Shown piece after piece: positions 51,585 to 61,398 of a stretch of 64,000 nt of DNA. The stretch comes from UBA6170 sp034429975. Its GTDB lineage: Bacteria; Chloroflexota; Anaerolineae; Anaerolineales; Anaerolineaceae. The notes under the pieces were generated by a model that saw only the letters and a list, made by a program, of their open reading frames with translations, was not told the origin of the DNA and did no database searches. Made by a program: the position numbers and the translations under genes. The stretch covers positions 22,430 to 86,429 of the forward strand of contig DAOUFM010000047.1 of the NCBI GenBank assembly GCA_034429975.1. The letters run 5' to 3'. How positions within the stretch are numbered: the first letter of the stretch is position 1; each line of letters begins with the position of its first letter.

Positions 51585-51618
51585 TTAGATGGTTTCTCCG
51601 TAAAAAAGTTACATTCCG

Positions 51619-52662
51619 TTAGGATAATGGCCAGTTAGGTAAAACATCAATATCCAGCGAATCAACCATATTGTTTACAAAGCGAAAATAACCCGCAGCA
51701 GCAATCATGGCAGCATTGTCGGTACAATACTTAAAGGGTGGAATGAAAACTTTAAAATTTGATTGATTAAGAAAAGTATCGCGCAGCAATTGATTAGCGG
51801 ATACACCACCAGCGACGATGATGTTATTGACCTTATGTTGTCTGGCTGCCTGGATGGTTTTCTGGAACAAAACATCTACGACAGCTTGTTGAAAGCTGGC
51901 TGCTAAATCTTCAACAGGCAACCTTGATCTTGTTTTTTCTAATTCTCTGACTATCCTCAACACGGCTGTTTTTAACCCTGAAAATGAGAAATTTAATGAC
52001 CCATCCAGATTCGCGCGGGGAAAACGGAAAGCGTTTGGATTTCCATTGACGGCGGCTTTTTGAATGGATGGCCCTCCAGGGTAGGGTAAATTCAACAATC
52101 GAGCGACTTTATCAAAAGCTTCGCCAGCAGCGTCATCAAGTGTGCTACCCAGACGCTGGTAGTTTAAATGCCCCTCCATTAAATTAATTTCGGTATGTCC
52201 TCCTGATACCAACAAAGCAATGAGTGGGAATTCTGGCACAGGGGGAGGTTTTATGACCTCGTTGGAATAGACCCAGGCGGAATAGATATGTCCTTCCAGG
52301 TGATTGACGCCAATTAATGGCAGATTCTTTCCTAAGGCTATTCCCTTGGCCATATTCATCCCGACGACTAGCGATCCAGCTAGTCCTGGTCCTCTTGTAA
52401 CAGCGATTGCATCGATATTATCCAAACTCAAGTAGGCTTGTTGTAAAGCCTGCTCCACAACTTCATAAATGGTGATGATATGTTGTCTCGAGGCTACTTC
52501 CGGGAATACTCCTCCATATTGTTGGTGAAGATCAATTTGAGAGGCGACCACAGAAGATAAAAGATTGCGCCCATTCTCCAGGACTGCGGCTGCTGTTTCA
52601 TCACAGGATGTTTCTATTGCTAAAATGCGCGCGGCTGGAAATGTATTTTTTATCTCACTCAT
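51619..52662 (-). CDS. tsaD: tRNA N6-adenosine threonylcarbamoyltransferase
   Basis: TsaD, with TsaB and TsaE, makes t6A37 on tRNAs that read ANN codons. The 347-residue product has the metal-binding HxxxH (VNHLEGHIYSAW), SGGHTEI, PGPSIQK-like LPYPGGPSIQKAA, SFSGLKTAVLR and VAGGVSANQLLR, all family motifs. It follows the M24 peptidase gene by 29 bases and precedes the sigma factor by 34 bases, on the same strand. Confidence 0.97.
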   Translation of the reverse strand: MSEIKNTFPAARILAIETSCDETAAAVLENGRNLLSSVVASQIDLHQQYGGVFPEVASRQHIITIYEVVEQALQQAYLSLDNIDAIAVTRGPGLAGSLVVGMNMAKGIALGKNLPLIGVNHLEGHIYSAWVYSNEVIKPPPVPEFPLIALLVSGGHTEINLMEGHLNYQRLGSTLDDAAGEAFDKVARLLNLPYPGGPSIQKAAVNGNPNAFRFPRANLDGSLNFSFSGLKTAVLRIVRELEKTRSRLPVEDLAASFQQAVVDVLFQKTIQAARQHKVNNIIVAGGVSANQLLRDTFLNQSNFKVFIPPFKYCTDNAAMIAAAGYFRFVNNMVDSLDIDVLPNWPLS

Positions 52663-52691
52663 TTTTACACACCATTTTTTGACAGAAAAAC

Positions 52692-53924
52692 TTACTTCAC
52701 TGGAATGATTAAATCCATTGGAAAATCAACCATTTTTTCAATTGTACCTTGATCTGTTACATAAAAAGTATCCTCAAGTCTTACACCCATTCCCTTGTCC
52801 GGGTAATAAAGCCCTGGTTCGATTGTAAATACTGATCCGCGCACCAATTTTTCATTATCTTTTGCAGCCAAGCCTGAAAAAGGCATTTCATGGACGTGCA
52901 AACCGAGACCATGCCCAAGACTATGTACATAACCTTCCAGGGTGGTGGGGTTAGAAAGAATGGTTGGGTGTCCCATCCCTTCAAATAACTCACAGGTACG
53001 TTTTTGATACAATTTGAAAGGCTGGTCGACGACTAATTCTGAAACAATCGTATCGTAGACAAATTTGACCTCATCATACAGCTTCTGAACTTCAGGTGGG
53101 GCGTATCCAACGCACCATGTGCGGGTGAAATCATAATAATAACCACCACCACTCTCACAGGGGAAGATATCAAAGACAATCGTCTTTCCCAATTCAATTG
53201 GATCAGCATCATTTCCCTGACTATGCGGTACTCCGGCATCGCGCCCAATGGCGAAAATCGTTTGTTCGGGATTTTCTGCTCCTGCTTCGGCTAACCAATA
53301 GTTGATTTTTGACTTAATCAAACCGATCGTGACTGGTTTGTGATTCTCATCGACCAGAACATTCTGATTAACAGTCTGATTGCTAAGAAAAGTAAAGACT
53401 TTTCCAACCACTGAGGTGGTAATCTCGCCCATTCTTTTAATCCTGGCAATTTCATTTTGATCTTTTACCATCATGGCTGTTAATAAAATCGTATCCGGGA
53501 TTAAACCGGTGAATTCATATTCAGGGAATAAAGATTGAAAAAGCTGGAATATAGCGAATTTGGCACCAACTTCTGTAGATCCATAGATTGCCACGCGACC
53601 TTTTTTTACACCAGCTGTTAAAAACATATCGTGATAGAAAAGCGCATGTGCTTTCACCTGATTATTCTTTGATTTTTTCAGGTATTCACTCCAGGAAAAT
53701 TGACCATAGCTGCAAGTTATCAGTCCGGTTTTGGCTGCTTCCTCCCGTTCCATGGAGCCATGAAAGATCGTTGGCGTTTTACCCTGTGGTTTTATCAAAT
53801 CAGCATTGGTGATGTGTCCGCCACCGGTAAAATAGTACATAGCCGGGTTGTGTTGGGCTGGTCCTACGACCAATAACGCATCAATTTTATTTTCTTGCAT
53901 GAGACGATCAATTTCATTTTTCAT
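52692..53924 (-). CDS. M24-family Xaa-Pro dipeptidase/aminopeptidase
   Basis: The 410-residue protein has an N-terminal creatinase-like domain (1-165) and a C-terminal pita-bread domain. The five metal ligands are visible: Asp (FDIFPCE), Asp (YYYDFTRTW), His (HSLGHGLGLHVHE), Glu (FTIEPGLYY) and Glu (GVRLEDTFYV). It should release an N-terminal residue before proline. Its start overlaps the selA stop by 11 bases, so the two are translationally coupled. Confidence 0.93.
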   Translation of the reverse strand: MKNEIDRLMQENKIDALLVVGPAQHNPAMYYFTGGGHITNADLIKPQGKTPTIFHGSMEREEAAKTGLITCSYGQFSWSEYLKKSKNNQVKAHALFYHDMFLTAGVKKGRVAIYGSTEVGAKFAIFQLFQSLFPEYEFTGLIPDTILLTAMMVKDQNEIARIKRMGEITTSVVGKVFTFLSNQTVNQNVLVDENHKPVTIGLIKSKINYWLAEAGAENPEQTIFAIGRDAGVPHSQGNDADPIELGKTIVFDIFPCESGGGYYYDFTRTWCVGYAPPEVQKLYDEVKFVYDTIVSELVVDQPFKLYQKRTCELFEGMGHPTILSNPTTLEGYVHSLGHGLGLHVHEMPFSGLAAKDNEKLVRGSVFTIEPGLYYPDKGMGVRLEDTFYVTDQGTIEKMVDFPMDLIIPVK

Positions 53925-55296
53925 AGTATTTTCCTTTGTTAGCTGTTTCCTGGATTAAGTAATTTAGCCCCGACAAAAATAAATTTTCTTGTTCGGGCAA
54001 GACGGTTCTGGGGTCAAAGAGAATTTTGTTATCTTCCACTCTGGCAATAATTGGAAAATCGAGCGAACGTAGTTTTTTCATGAACAAATCCGGTTTTAAT
54101 TGTGAAATTGCCAGGACAAAGCCTGGAAGAGTCTCTTCCGGTAAACTACCACCTCCAATAGCCGCGAAAGATGGCAGAACTTCACCAATTTGTAAGTATT
54201 TTTGCCAACGATTAGCCCGATTTTTAATATCCTCCGGAGTTTGAGCAATCATTTGCCAAATGGGTATCTTTTCCAATGCATCTTCTCGTAAATAATGGGT
54301 AAGCGTGGCGGTCAAGCCCGCCAGGGTCGTTTTGTCCGCCCGAATAGCTCTGGCGAGTGGATGATTTCTGATTTTTTTTAATAAATCATTTTTTCCAATG
54401 ATAATGCCAGCCTGAGGGCCACCTAATAATTTATCCCCGGAAAAAGTAATGATATCTGCCCCAGCCTGAACAGATTCGAGGATGGTGGGTTCATGGATCA
54501 GACCGAATTGGGCTGTATCGATAAAAGTTCCCGAACCAAGATCATCAATCACCGGGACTGAAAATTGGTGAGCTACCTGTACAATCTCTGCTAAAGATGG
54601 TTCTTCTGTAAAACCAAGAATTTTGAAATTCGAATGGTGGGCGCGCATTACAAGCGCTGCCGGATCCTGCAAGGCGTTCTCATAATCTGAAACACGGATT
54701 TTATTCGTCGTCCCGACTTCCACTAACTTTGCCCCGGATTGTTTCATAACATCCGGAATTCGGAACCCTCCCCCGATTTCGATTAATTGGGACCTGGCGA
54801 TAACCACTTTCTTTCGAGGAGCAAGGGCACTTAAGACCAGCAACACTGCCGCGGCATTGTTATTGACAACCATAGCTCCTTCAGCACCGGTTAATTGTTT
54901 CAAAATTTCTTCAGCATGAATTGATCGAGTTCCTCGTTTTCCTGTGGAAAGATTAAATTCGAGCGTATTGTATTGACTGCCCACTAATTGCATGGCCTGA
55001 ATGGTTTCCTGGCTGAGTGGAGCGCGGCCCAGATTTGTGTGCAAAATTACCCCGGTTGCATTGATCACCGGAATTAAAGAAGGCGTAAAGCGAGCTTTAA
55101 GAATGCTTTGAATTCTTTCAATAATTTTTTCAGTTGGTGGGGATGTTTTCCCTGATTTAATTTCATCGCGAAAATATTCCAAGGTAGCCCGAATGGCTGC
55201 TAACGTTTGGCTGCGACCATAAATTCGGATAAGTTCGTCAATTTCGTTCGTTTGTATTAATTTTTCAACAGATGGTAGTTTCTGATACTCATTCAT
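53914..55296 (-). CDS. selA: L-seryl-tRNA(Sec) selenium transferase
   Basis: SelA is a PLP enzyme that converts Ser-tRNA(Sec) to Sec-tRNA(Sec) using selenophosphate. The 460-residue form starts with ATG at 55296 (the frame is open to 55353), which overlaps the preceding stop as ATGAATGA. Motifs include INATGVILHTNLGRAPLS, STGKRGTRS and the PLP lysine in FSGDKLLGGPQAG. It proves a selenocysteine pathway in this organism, though selB, selD and tRNA-Sec are not in the window. It is upstream of the selenoprotein gene on the same strand. Confidence 0.97.
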   Translation of the reverse strand: MNEYQKLPSVEKLIQTNEIDELIRIYGRSQTLAAIRATLEYFRDEIKSGKTSPPTEKIIERIQSILKARFTPSLIPVINATGVILHTNLGRAPLSQETIQAMQLVGSQYNTLEFNLSTGKRGTRSIHAEEILKQLTGAEGAMVVNNNAAAVLLVLSALAPRKKVVIARSQLIEIGGGFRIPDVMKQSGAKLVEVGTTNKIRVSDYENALQDPAALVMRAHHSNFKILGFTEEPSLAEIVQVAHQFSVPVIDDLGSGTFIDTAQFGLIHEPTILESVQAGADIITFSGDKLLGGPQAGIIIGKNDLLKKIRNHPLARAIRADKTTLAGLTATLTHYLREDALEKIPIWQMIAQTPEDIKNRANRWQKYLQIGEVLPSFAAIGGGSLPEETLPGFVLAISQLKPDLFMKKLRSLDFPIIARVEDNKILFDPRTVLPEQENLFLSGLNYLIQETANKGKYYEK

Positions 55297-55696
55297 CTTG
55301 TTCACGGGAAGGCTGCCAGCGGTTGCGTTCGAGGAGTCGAATGAGATTCTCAATCACAATAATTCCAATTGCGATAACCACAATCAGGATCGAATTTAAA
55401 TATCGTCCTAATTGCAGCCAGGCGAGAAGGTCAAGAAAAATAGCAAACCAGACAGCTTGCCTGACCATTACGCTGGTGTTGGCTGGGGGATTTTGAGGAA
55501 AACGAATATTCAAAAAATAAACAACCGGTAAGGCTGTACCGCAGGCTGCCATGGTCAGGAAAAAGAAAAATAACCAGCGTGGACCTAAAAAGGGCTGGGT
55601 ATATTGGATCAGGAGGAACAAACCGCCCCAACCAGTGGCTGCAAACAGTATGGCAGTAATTAAAATTGATGGGAGATCTTTTATACTTGTTTTCAA
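55289..55696 (-). CDS. Uncharacterised four-helix membrane protein
   Basis: The 135-residue product has four hydrophobic segments (starting about residues 10, 38, 78 and 102) with a basic/acidic C-terminal tail (RNRWQPSREQDE). I do not recognise the family. Its stop overlaps the selA start by eight bases, so it is translationally coupled and likely functionally or at least transcriptionally tied to selA. Confidence 0.6.
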   Translation of the reverse strand: MKTSIKDLPSILITAILFAATGWGGLFLLIQYTQPFLGPRWLFFFFLTMAACGTALPVVYFLNIRFPQNPPANTSVMVRQAVWFAIFLDLLAWLQLGRYLNSILIVVIAIGIIVIENLIRLLERNRWQPSREQDE

Positions 55697-55765
55697 TTTT
55701 TTTACCTAAATGAAATTATATCCGAATCTAATTATTTATTCTTATTTTAAAGGATACACCTTTTT

Positions 55766-55794
55766 TTGACCCTGATTCTCTTTTATGGTAGGAT
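55766..55794 (+). promoter_or_regulatory. Promoter of the methionine operon
   Basis: TTGACC at 55766-55771 and TAGGAT at 55789-55794 are separated by 17 bases. The start site should lie near 55801, just before the SAM riboswitch. Confidence 0.7.
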
Positions 55795-55806
55795 TTTAGC
55801 AAGTAG

Positions 55807-55908
55807 TGCTCATCGAGAGAGGTTGAGGGACCGGCCCTGTGAAACCTCGGCAACCATGAAGATTTAGGTGCCAAGTCCGGCAGAGTAATTCGCTCTGGAA
55901 GATGGGAT
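55807..55908 (+). promoter_or_regulatory. SAM-I (S-box) riboswitch
   Basis: The sequence has the S-box layout: P1 CTCATC (55809-55814) paired to GATGGG (55901-55906), the GAGAGAGGTTGAGGGACCGGCCC core, TGAAACCTCGGCAACC, and AGGTGCCAA followed by TCCGGCAGA. It is followed by a terminator hairpin and metH. It is expected to shut the operon down when SAM is high. Confidence 0.93.
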
Positions 55909-55920
55909 CAATCAGAAATT

Positions 55921-55947
55921 GACCTCTCATCAACGGGAGGTTTTTTA
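55921..55947 (+). terminator. Riboswitch-controlled terminator
   Basis: ACCTCT pairs with GGGAGGT around an 8-base loop and is followed by TTTTTT. It lies 23 bases before the metH start codon and just after the aptamer, the expected expression platform. Confidence 0.8.
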
Positions 55948-55969
55948 TTGAAAAATATACGGAGAAGAC

Positions 55970-58900
55970 ATGAATAGAAAATATACCAATCGATCCTTTT
56001 TAGATGCTTTACAAGAACGAGTCCTGATTTATGATGGGGCGATGGGGACAAGTTTGCAAAAGATGAACTTAACTGCACAGGATTTTGGTGGTGAAAAATA
56101 TAATGGCTGCAATGATTATCTGGTAATCAGCAAGCCTGAAGTAGTTGAACAGGTTCACCGGTCATTTCTGGATGTTGGAGTGGACGTACTAGAGACCGAC
56201 ACATTTCGAGCCAATCGCATTACTTTGGGGGAATACTCGTTACAGGACCGGGTGATTGAAATTAATCAAAAAGCTGCCGAACTTGCGAAAAGGTTGGCGG
56301 ATGAATATACCCAAGAAACAGGCCACAAGAGATTTGTGGCAGGCTCTATTGGACCATCTGGAAAATTACCCAGTATGGATGATCCGGATTTATCCAATGT
56401 ACGTTTTGATGAGTTGACAGATGTGATTTGTGAGCAAGCAACCGGTTTAATTAAAGGTGGGGTTGATGTAATTCTGATTGAAACTTCCCAGGATATTCTG
56501 GATTTAAAAGCTGCAATTCTAGGGGTTCAAAAAGCATTTGAAAAAACCGGGGTCTATCTGCCGCTTCAGGCTCAAATAACAATGGATACCACCGGACATA
56601 TGCTGTTGGGTACAGATATCGCGGCTGCTCTGGCGATTCTTGAAAAATTACCCATCGACGTGATCGGCTTAAATTGTTCGACTGGACCAGAACACATGCG
56701 CGAACCGATGGCCTACTTAGGAGAAAACACGAGCCTGCCAGTGTCTTGTATCCCTAATGCAGGTTTGCCATTGAATGTGGATGGAGAAGCAGTTTATCCC
56801 CTTTCACCGGAAGAATTTGCGAATGATTTAACAGATTTCATCGAAAAATACCAGATCAGCGTAGTGGGTGGCTGTTGTGGAACCACACCGGTTCATCTCC
56901 AAGAATTAGTGAACCGTGTTGGCGGAAGAAAACACCCACCCCGCCCAATTTTACAAAAAGCCCAATTGGCTTCTGCTATTCAAATGATGAATATGCAACA
57001 ACAGCCAGCCCCATTTTTAATTGGGGAAAGGCTCAATACTCAGGGAAGTAAAAAATTCAAGCAGATTATTCTGGATCAGGATTACGATAGCGTTTTAGGA
57101 ATCGCGCAGGAACAGGTGGATCGGGGAGCTCACGGATTAGATATTTGTGTTGCTTTAACCGAGAGAGCGGATGAAGCTGAAACCATGCGTAAAGTAATAA
57201 AGAAAATTGCTCCAAACATTAAAGTTCCGCTGGTGATCGATTCAACTGAACTGGATGTTCTCGAAACCGCCCTGCAAACTGCTCCCGGAAGATGTTTAAT
57301 CAATTCAACTCACCTCGAATCGGGAAGAGAAAAAGCGGATAAAGTGTTTGCTTTGGCAAAAAAATATAATGCTGCTGTGTTGGTTCTAACCATTGACGAA
57401 AATGGAATGGCAAAAACGGCTCAGAGAAAATTGGAAGTTGCCCAACGGTTGGTGGATATTGCCGTGAACGATCACGGGCTAACTTCATCCGATTTGGTAG
57501 TAGATGATCTGACCTTTACCCTGGCGACTGGTGATGCTGAATTTAATCACTCAGCAAAGGAAACGATCGAAGGGATTCGGTTGATTAAGCAGAACATTCC
57601 CGGAGTGTTGACATCCCTGGGTGTCAGTAATGTTTCTTTTGGTTTATCACCTGTTGCCCGGGCAATTTTGAATAGTGTTATGTTATATCATTGTGTCCAG
57701 GCAGGTTTGGATATGGCCATCGTGAATCCTGCTCATATCACCCCTTATGCGGAAGTCTCTGAAGAAGAAAGAAATTTAGCTGAAGATTTAATTTTCTACA
57801 AAAAAGAAACCGCCTTACAGGATTTCATCTCTTTTTATGAAAAGAATAAAGACAAGGGGATTGATAAAGATTCTCAACAAGATATTCTTTTAAAAACAAT
57901 GACTCCGGGTGAACGCATTCATTGGAGTATCGTCCACCGAAGAAAAGAAGGGGTTGAAAAAGATATCGATATCTTAATCGATGGTCGTGGGGCATTATCT
58001 GCTTCAGATAAAGCAGTGGAAGTATTAAATAACGTATTATTACCAGCAATGAAAGAGGTGGGAGATAAATTTGGCGCTGGAGAATTGATTCTTCCCTTCG
58101 TTTTACAATCAGCTGAAGTGATGAAAAAATCGGTGGCCCATCTTGAAAAATATCTAGACAAACAGGAAGGTGTCAGTAAAGGATTAATTGTAGTCGCAAC
58201 TGTTTACGGAGACGTACATGATATCGGGAAGAATTTGGTTAAAACGATTTTATCCAATAATGGATATGATGTTTTAGATCTCGGAAAACAAATGCCAGCG
58301 GAAACTATCATTGCAAAAGCAATGGAGGTAAAAGCTGATGCTATCGGTCTAAGCGCTTTATTAGTCAGTACCAGCAAACAAATGCCTTTGATTGTCAATG
58401 AGTTACAACGCCGCAATCAGGCTATACCGGTATTAATTGGTGGAGCAGCCATTAACGAACGGTTTGGGAGACGTATTTTGTTAACTGATTCCAATGAATT
58501 CTACAAAGGGGGAGTATTCTACTGCAAGGATGCTTTTGATGGTCTTTCAACTATGGATCAGATCATCTCCAAAAATGAATATGATAATTTGATGAAAAAG
58601 GCGATTAAAGAGTCGGAAATGGAATTAGGCAGAGCAATAGAAAATAAACAAGAAACAACCTCTAAAATGCTCATCCGTTCTGCCGTAAAACCAGCAGTAA
58701 AGATTCCAGATGTTCCCGCGTGGGGCTCAAGAGTTGTGAAAAATATGCCTTTAGAGGCAGTCTTTGAGCATTTGGTCTTAAATGAATTGTTCAGGCTTTC
58801 GTGGGGAGCAAAAAATACGCACGGTCCAGAATGGGACAAATTGAAAAAAGAATATGAGGAACGTTTGGCCAGAATGCAAAAAGATGCCATTCAAAACGGC

Positions 58901-59503
58901 TGGCTTGCCCCAAAAGCAGTTTATGGTTATTTTCCTTGCCAATCCACTGGTGATGAGTTGCTCGTTTATGATCCTGATTCTTTGAAAGGTTCGCTAAAAA
59001 TATTAGAAACCTTTTCTTTTTCAAGGCAAAATGGGGGTGAAAATTTATGTCTGGCAGACTATTTTTCTTCGGTTGAAAGTGGCATCATGGATGTTGTCGC
59101 TTTTCAAGTTGTTACAGTCGGTTCAAAGGCGACCGAACGATCGGACAAAATGAACGCCAATGGCGATTATATGGAAGCATATTTCAGCCATGGTCTCTCT
59201 GTACAAACAGCGGAAGCTACAGCCGATTATTTGCATAATCATATTCGCCGCGAATTAGGCTTGGAAAAAGAACAAGGAAAGCGCTACTCCTGGGGATACC
59301 CTGCCATACCGGAACTGGATGACCATCAAAAAGTTTTCAAATTATTACCTGCTGAAAAAGAGCTGCAAATGGGACTGACTACAGCTTTCCAATTAGTGCC
59401 GGAACAGTCAACTGCTGCTATAATACTTCATCATCCCCAGGCGAAATACTTTAATGTCGGAGTAAATCGCTTAGAACAATTAATGAGAGCACAGCAAAAA
59501 TGA
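55970..59503 (+). CDS. metH: Cobalamin-dependent methionine synthase
   Basis: MetH transfers the methyl group of 5-methyltetrahydrofolate to homocysteine through cobalamin. The 1177-residue protein has the homocysteine domain (about 1-320; GGCCGTTP zinc Cys), a pterin domain (about 340-610; GERLNTQGSKKF), the cobalamin cap and binding domains (about 640-880; GDVHDIGKNLVKT, with the DxHxxG His), and the SAM-dependent reactivation domain (about 930-1177; SWGYPAIPELDDH). All modules of the E. coli type are present. It follows a SAM-I riboswitch and ends four bases into the next gene. Confidence 0.97.
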   Translation: MNRKYTNRSFLDALQERVLIYDGAMGTSLQKMNLTAQDFGGEKYNGCNDYLVISKPEVVEQVHRSFLDVGVDVLETDTFRANRITLGEYSLQDRVIEINQKAAELAKRLADEYTQETGHKRFVAGSIGPSGKLPSMDDPDLSNVRFDELTDVICEQATGLIKGGVDVILIETSQDILDLKAAILGVQKAFEKTGVYLPLQAQITMDTTGHMLLGTDIAAALAILEKLPIDVIGLNCSTGPEHMREPMAYLGENTSLPVSCIPNAGLPLNVDGEAVYPLSPEEFANDLTDFIEKYQISVVGGCCGTTPVHLQELVNRVGGRKHPPRPILQKAQLASAIQMMNMQQQPAPFLIGERLNTQGSKKFKQIILDQDYDSVLGIAQEQVDRGAHGLDICVALTERADEAETMRKVIKKIAPNIKVPLVIDSTELDVLETALQTAPGRCLINSTHLESGREKADKVFALAKKYNAAVLVLTIDENGMAKTAQRKLEVAQRLVDIAVNDHGLTSSDLVVDDLTFTLATGDAEFNHSAKETIEGIRLIKQNIPGVLTSLGVSNVSFGLSPVARAILNSVMLYHCVQAGLDMAIVNPAHITPYAEVSEEERNLAEDLIFYKKETALQDFISFYEKNKDKGIDKDSQQDILLKTMTPGERIHWSIVHRRKEGVEKDIDILIDGRGALSASDKAVEVLNNVLLPAMKEVGDKFGAGELILPFVLQSAEVMKKSVAHLEKYLDKQEGVSKGLIVVATVYGDVHDIGKNLVKTILSNNGYDVLDLGKQMPAETIIAKAMEVKADAIGLSALLVSTSKQMPLIVNELQRRNQAIPVLIGGAAINERFGRRILLTDSNEFYKGGVFYCKDAFDGLSTMDQIISKNEYDNLMKKAIKESEMELGRAIENKQETTSKMLIRSAVKPAVKIPDVPAWGSRVVKNMPLEAVFEHLVLNELFRLSWGAKNTHGPEWDKLKKEYEERLARMQKDAIQNGWLAPKAVYGYFPCQSTGDELLVYDPDSLKGSLKILETFSFSRQNGGENLCLADYFSSVESGIMDVVAFQVVTVGSKATERSDKMNANGDYMEAYFSHGLSVQTAEATADYLHNHIRRELGLEKEQGKRYSWGYPAIPELDDHQKVFKLLPAEKELQMGLTTAFQLVPEQSTAAIILHHPQAKYFNVGVNRLEQLMRAQQK

Positions 59504-61380
59504 GTGATCAGAACAGATTTTTGGATTATCTGTCCAGAGAAAAGCCAATCATTTCAGATGGCGCAATGGGAACCATGCTACATCAGAAAGGCAGCCGGTT
59601 TGGTGAATGTTTTGATTATCTAAACATCAGTCATCCACAACTGGTGGCTGATGTCCATCTTGAATATATGAATGCCGGTTCCAATATGATTCAGACGAAC
59701 ACCTTTGGAGCCAATCGCTACAAGTTAGCACATTTTGGCTACGAAACGAGGGTGGCTGAAATTAATCAGGCTGCAGTAGCATTAATCAGAAAAATTGCTG
59801 CAGAAAACTCTAAAGAAATTTTAATCGCTGGTGATGTAGGTCCTCTTGGCGTCCGGTTGGCTCCTTTTGGAAGGGTCCAATTGGAAGATGCACGCACAGC
59901 TTTTATGGAACAAATTCAAGCCCTGGTTGATGCTGGTGTCGATGTGATTCTGATTGAAACCATGACGGATTTTTTTGAAGTTCGCGAAGCCATTCTGGCA
60001 GCCCGGGAAGTTAAACCCGATATTCCCGTCATCGCATCCATGACTTTCACACGCGATGATCTTACCTTATTGGGAGATACCCCAGAGGTAGCGGCAGCCA
60101 ATATCCACTCTGCCGGAGCGGATGTTATTGGTATTAATTGTTCGGGTGGCCCGTTGCAATTATTACGAATTCTTAAGAAAATGAAAATGACAGTTCCATC
60201 TGGTGTTTTTTCAGTCATGCCGAATGCAGGTTGGCCAGAACAACAAGATGGCCGGATTATGTACCCGGCTGGACCTGATTATTTTGGAGAATATGCTATC
60301 TCGTTCTGGCAGGCGGGTGCCAAAGTGTTGGGTGGATGTTGTGGAACAACACCCCAACATATTCAGGCGATTGCCAGAGTAATCGAAACAACAAATGTTA
60401 CAGATATTTCGATAGAGGATGAGCCCTCAGAAAGCCATTTATTGGTTGATTCAGAAAAAGAAGCGCCAATGTCAAAACTGGCGCAAAAAATTTCAGAAAA
60501 ACAATTTGTTTTCGCTGTTGAGATGAATCCTCCCAGAGGGCTAAGTACCAAGAAATTACTGGCGGGTGCCAGTTTGCTGGCAGATTCTGGCGCCGATGTC
60601 ATCAATGTGGCGGATAGCCCGATGGCACGTATGCGGATGAGTCCCTGGGCAGTCTGCAGTTTAATTCAACGGTATATCGGAATTGAAACGGTCTTACATT
60701 TTCCTACCAGGGGACGTAATTTGTTGCGGGTACAAGGTGACTTGTTAGCGGCACATGCTTTGGGAATCCGTAATATCTTTGTGGTAATGGGTGATCCCAC
60801 TGCTATTGGTGACTATCCAGAAGCAATGGACAATTACGATCTGGTTCCATCCGGGTTGATTAAACTTATAAAACAATCCTTCAATCTGGGTGTTGACCAT
60901 GCTGGCACTGAAATTGGGCAACCTACTTCCTTCTTCGTTGGGAGCGCTCTCAATTTGAATTCACCTAATTTAAAAATCGAATTGAAAAACCATCTCAAAA
61001 AGAAAAAAGCAGGGTCAGATTTCGTGATTACCCAACCAATTTTTGATGGAAAAAAGGCACTTCAGAATTTGAGATGGTTCCGTGAAGAGGCTGAAGATCC
61101 GGATCTGAAAATCTTCATCGGGATTTTGCCGCTGTCAACCGACCGACATGCTTCATTTTTGCATAATGAAGTCCCTGGGATTTCCATATCCGAAAAAATT
61201 ATTTCTCGAATCCGAAAGGCAGGTAATCAATCTGCGCGAGAAGGGATTAAAATTGCTGTAGAATTAATTGAACAAATGAAAGATGAAGTTCAGGGCGTCT
61301 ATATAATGCCTGCATTTAGTCGCTATGATTATGTTTCTGAAATCATCGAAACTTCAAAAAAACATCATTTTCCAAAGTAA
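59500..61380 (+). CDS. Bifunctional homocysteine S-methyltransferase / methylenetetrahydrofolate reductase
   Basis: The 626-residue protein resembles Bacillus YitJ. Residues 1-300 are a homocysteine S-methyltransferase domain (SDGAMGTMLHQKG, zinc ligand Cys in GINCSGGP and GGCCGTTPQH). Residues about 330-620 are a MetF-like methylenetetrahydrofolate reductase domain (FAVEMNPPRG, MGDPTAIGDYPEA, DFVITQPIFD). It provides 5-methyl-THF for MetH and duplicates the first domain of MetH. It overlaps metH by four bases, so translation is coupled. Confidence 0.93.
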   Translation: MSDQNRFLDYLSREKPIISDGAMGTMLHQKGSRFGECFDYLNISHPQLVADVHLEYMNAGSNMIQTNTFGANRYKLAHFGYETRVAEINQAAVALIRKIAAENSKEILIAGDVGPLGVRLAPFGRVQLEDARTAFMEQIQALVDAGVDVILIETMTDFFEVREAILAAREVKPDIPVIASMTFTRDDLTLLGDTPEVAAANIHSAGADVIGINCSGGPLQLLRILKKMKMTVPSGVFSVMPNAGWPEQQDGRIMYPAGPDYFGEYAISFWQAGAKVLGGCCGTTPQHIQAIARVIETTNVTDISIEDEPSESHLLVDSEKEAPMSKLAQKISEKQFVFAVEMNPPRGLSTKKLLAGASLLADSGADVINVADSPMARMRMSPWAVCSLIQRYIGIETVLHFPTRGRNLLRVQGDLLAAHALGIRNIFVVMGDPTAIGDYPEAMDNYDLVPSGLIKLIKQSFNLGVDHAGTEIGQPTSFFVGSALNLNSPNLKIELKNHLKKKKAGSDFVITQPIFDGKKALQNLRWFREEAEDPDLKIFIGILPLSTDRHASFLHNEVPGISISEKIISRIRKAGNQSAREGIKIAVELIEQMKDEVQGVYIMPAFSRYDYVSEIIETSKKHHFPK

Positions 61381-61398
61381 AAAGTATCGGAGAGAGCA

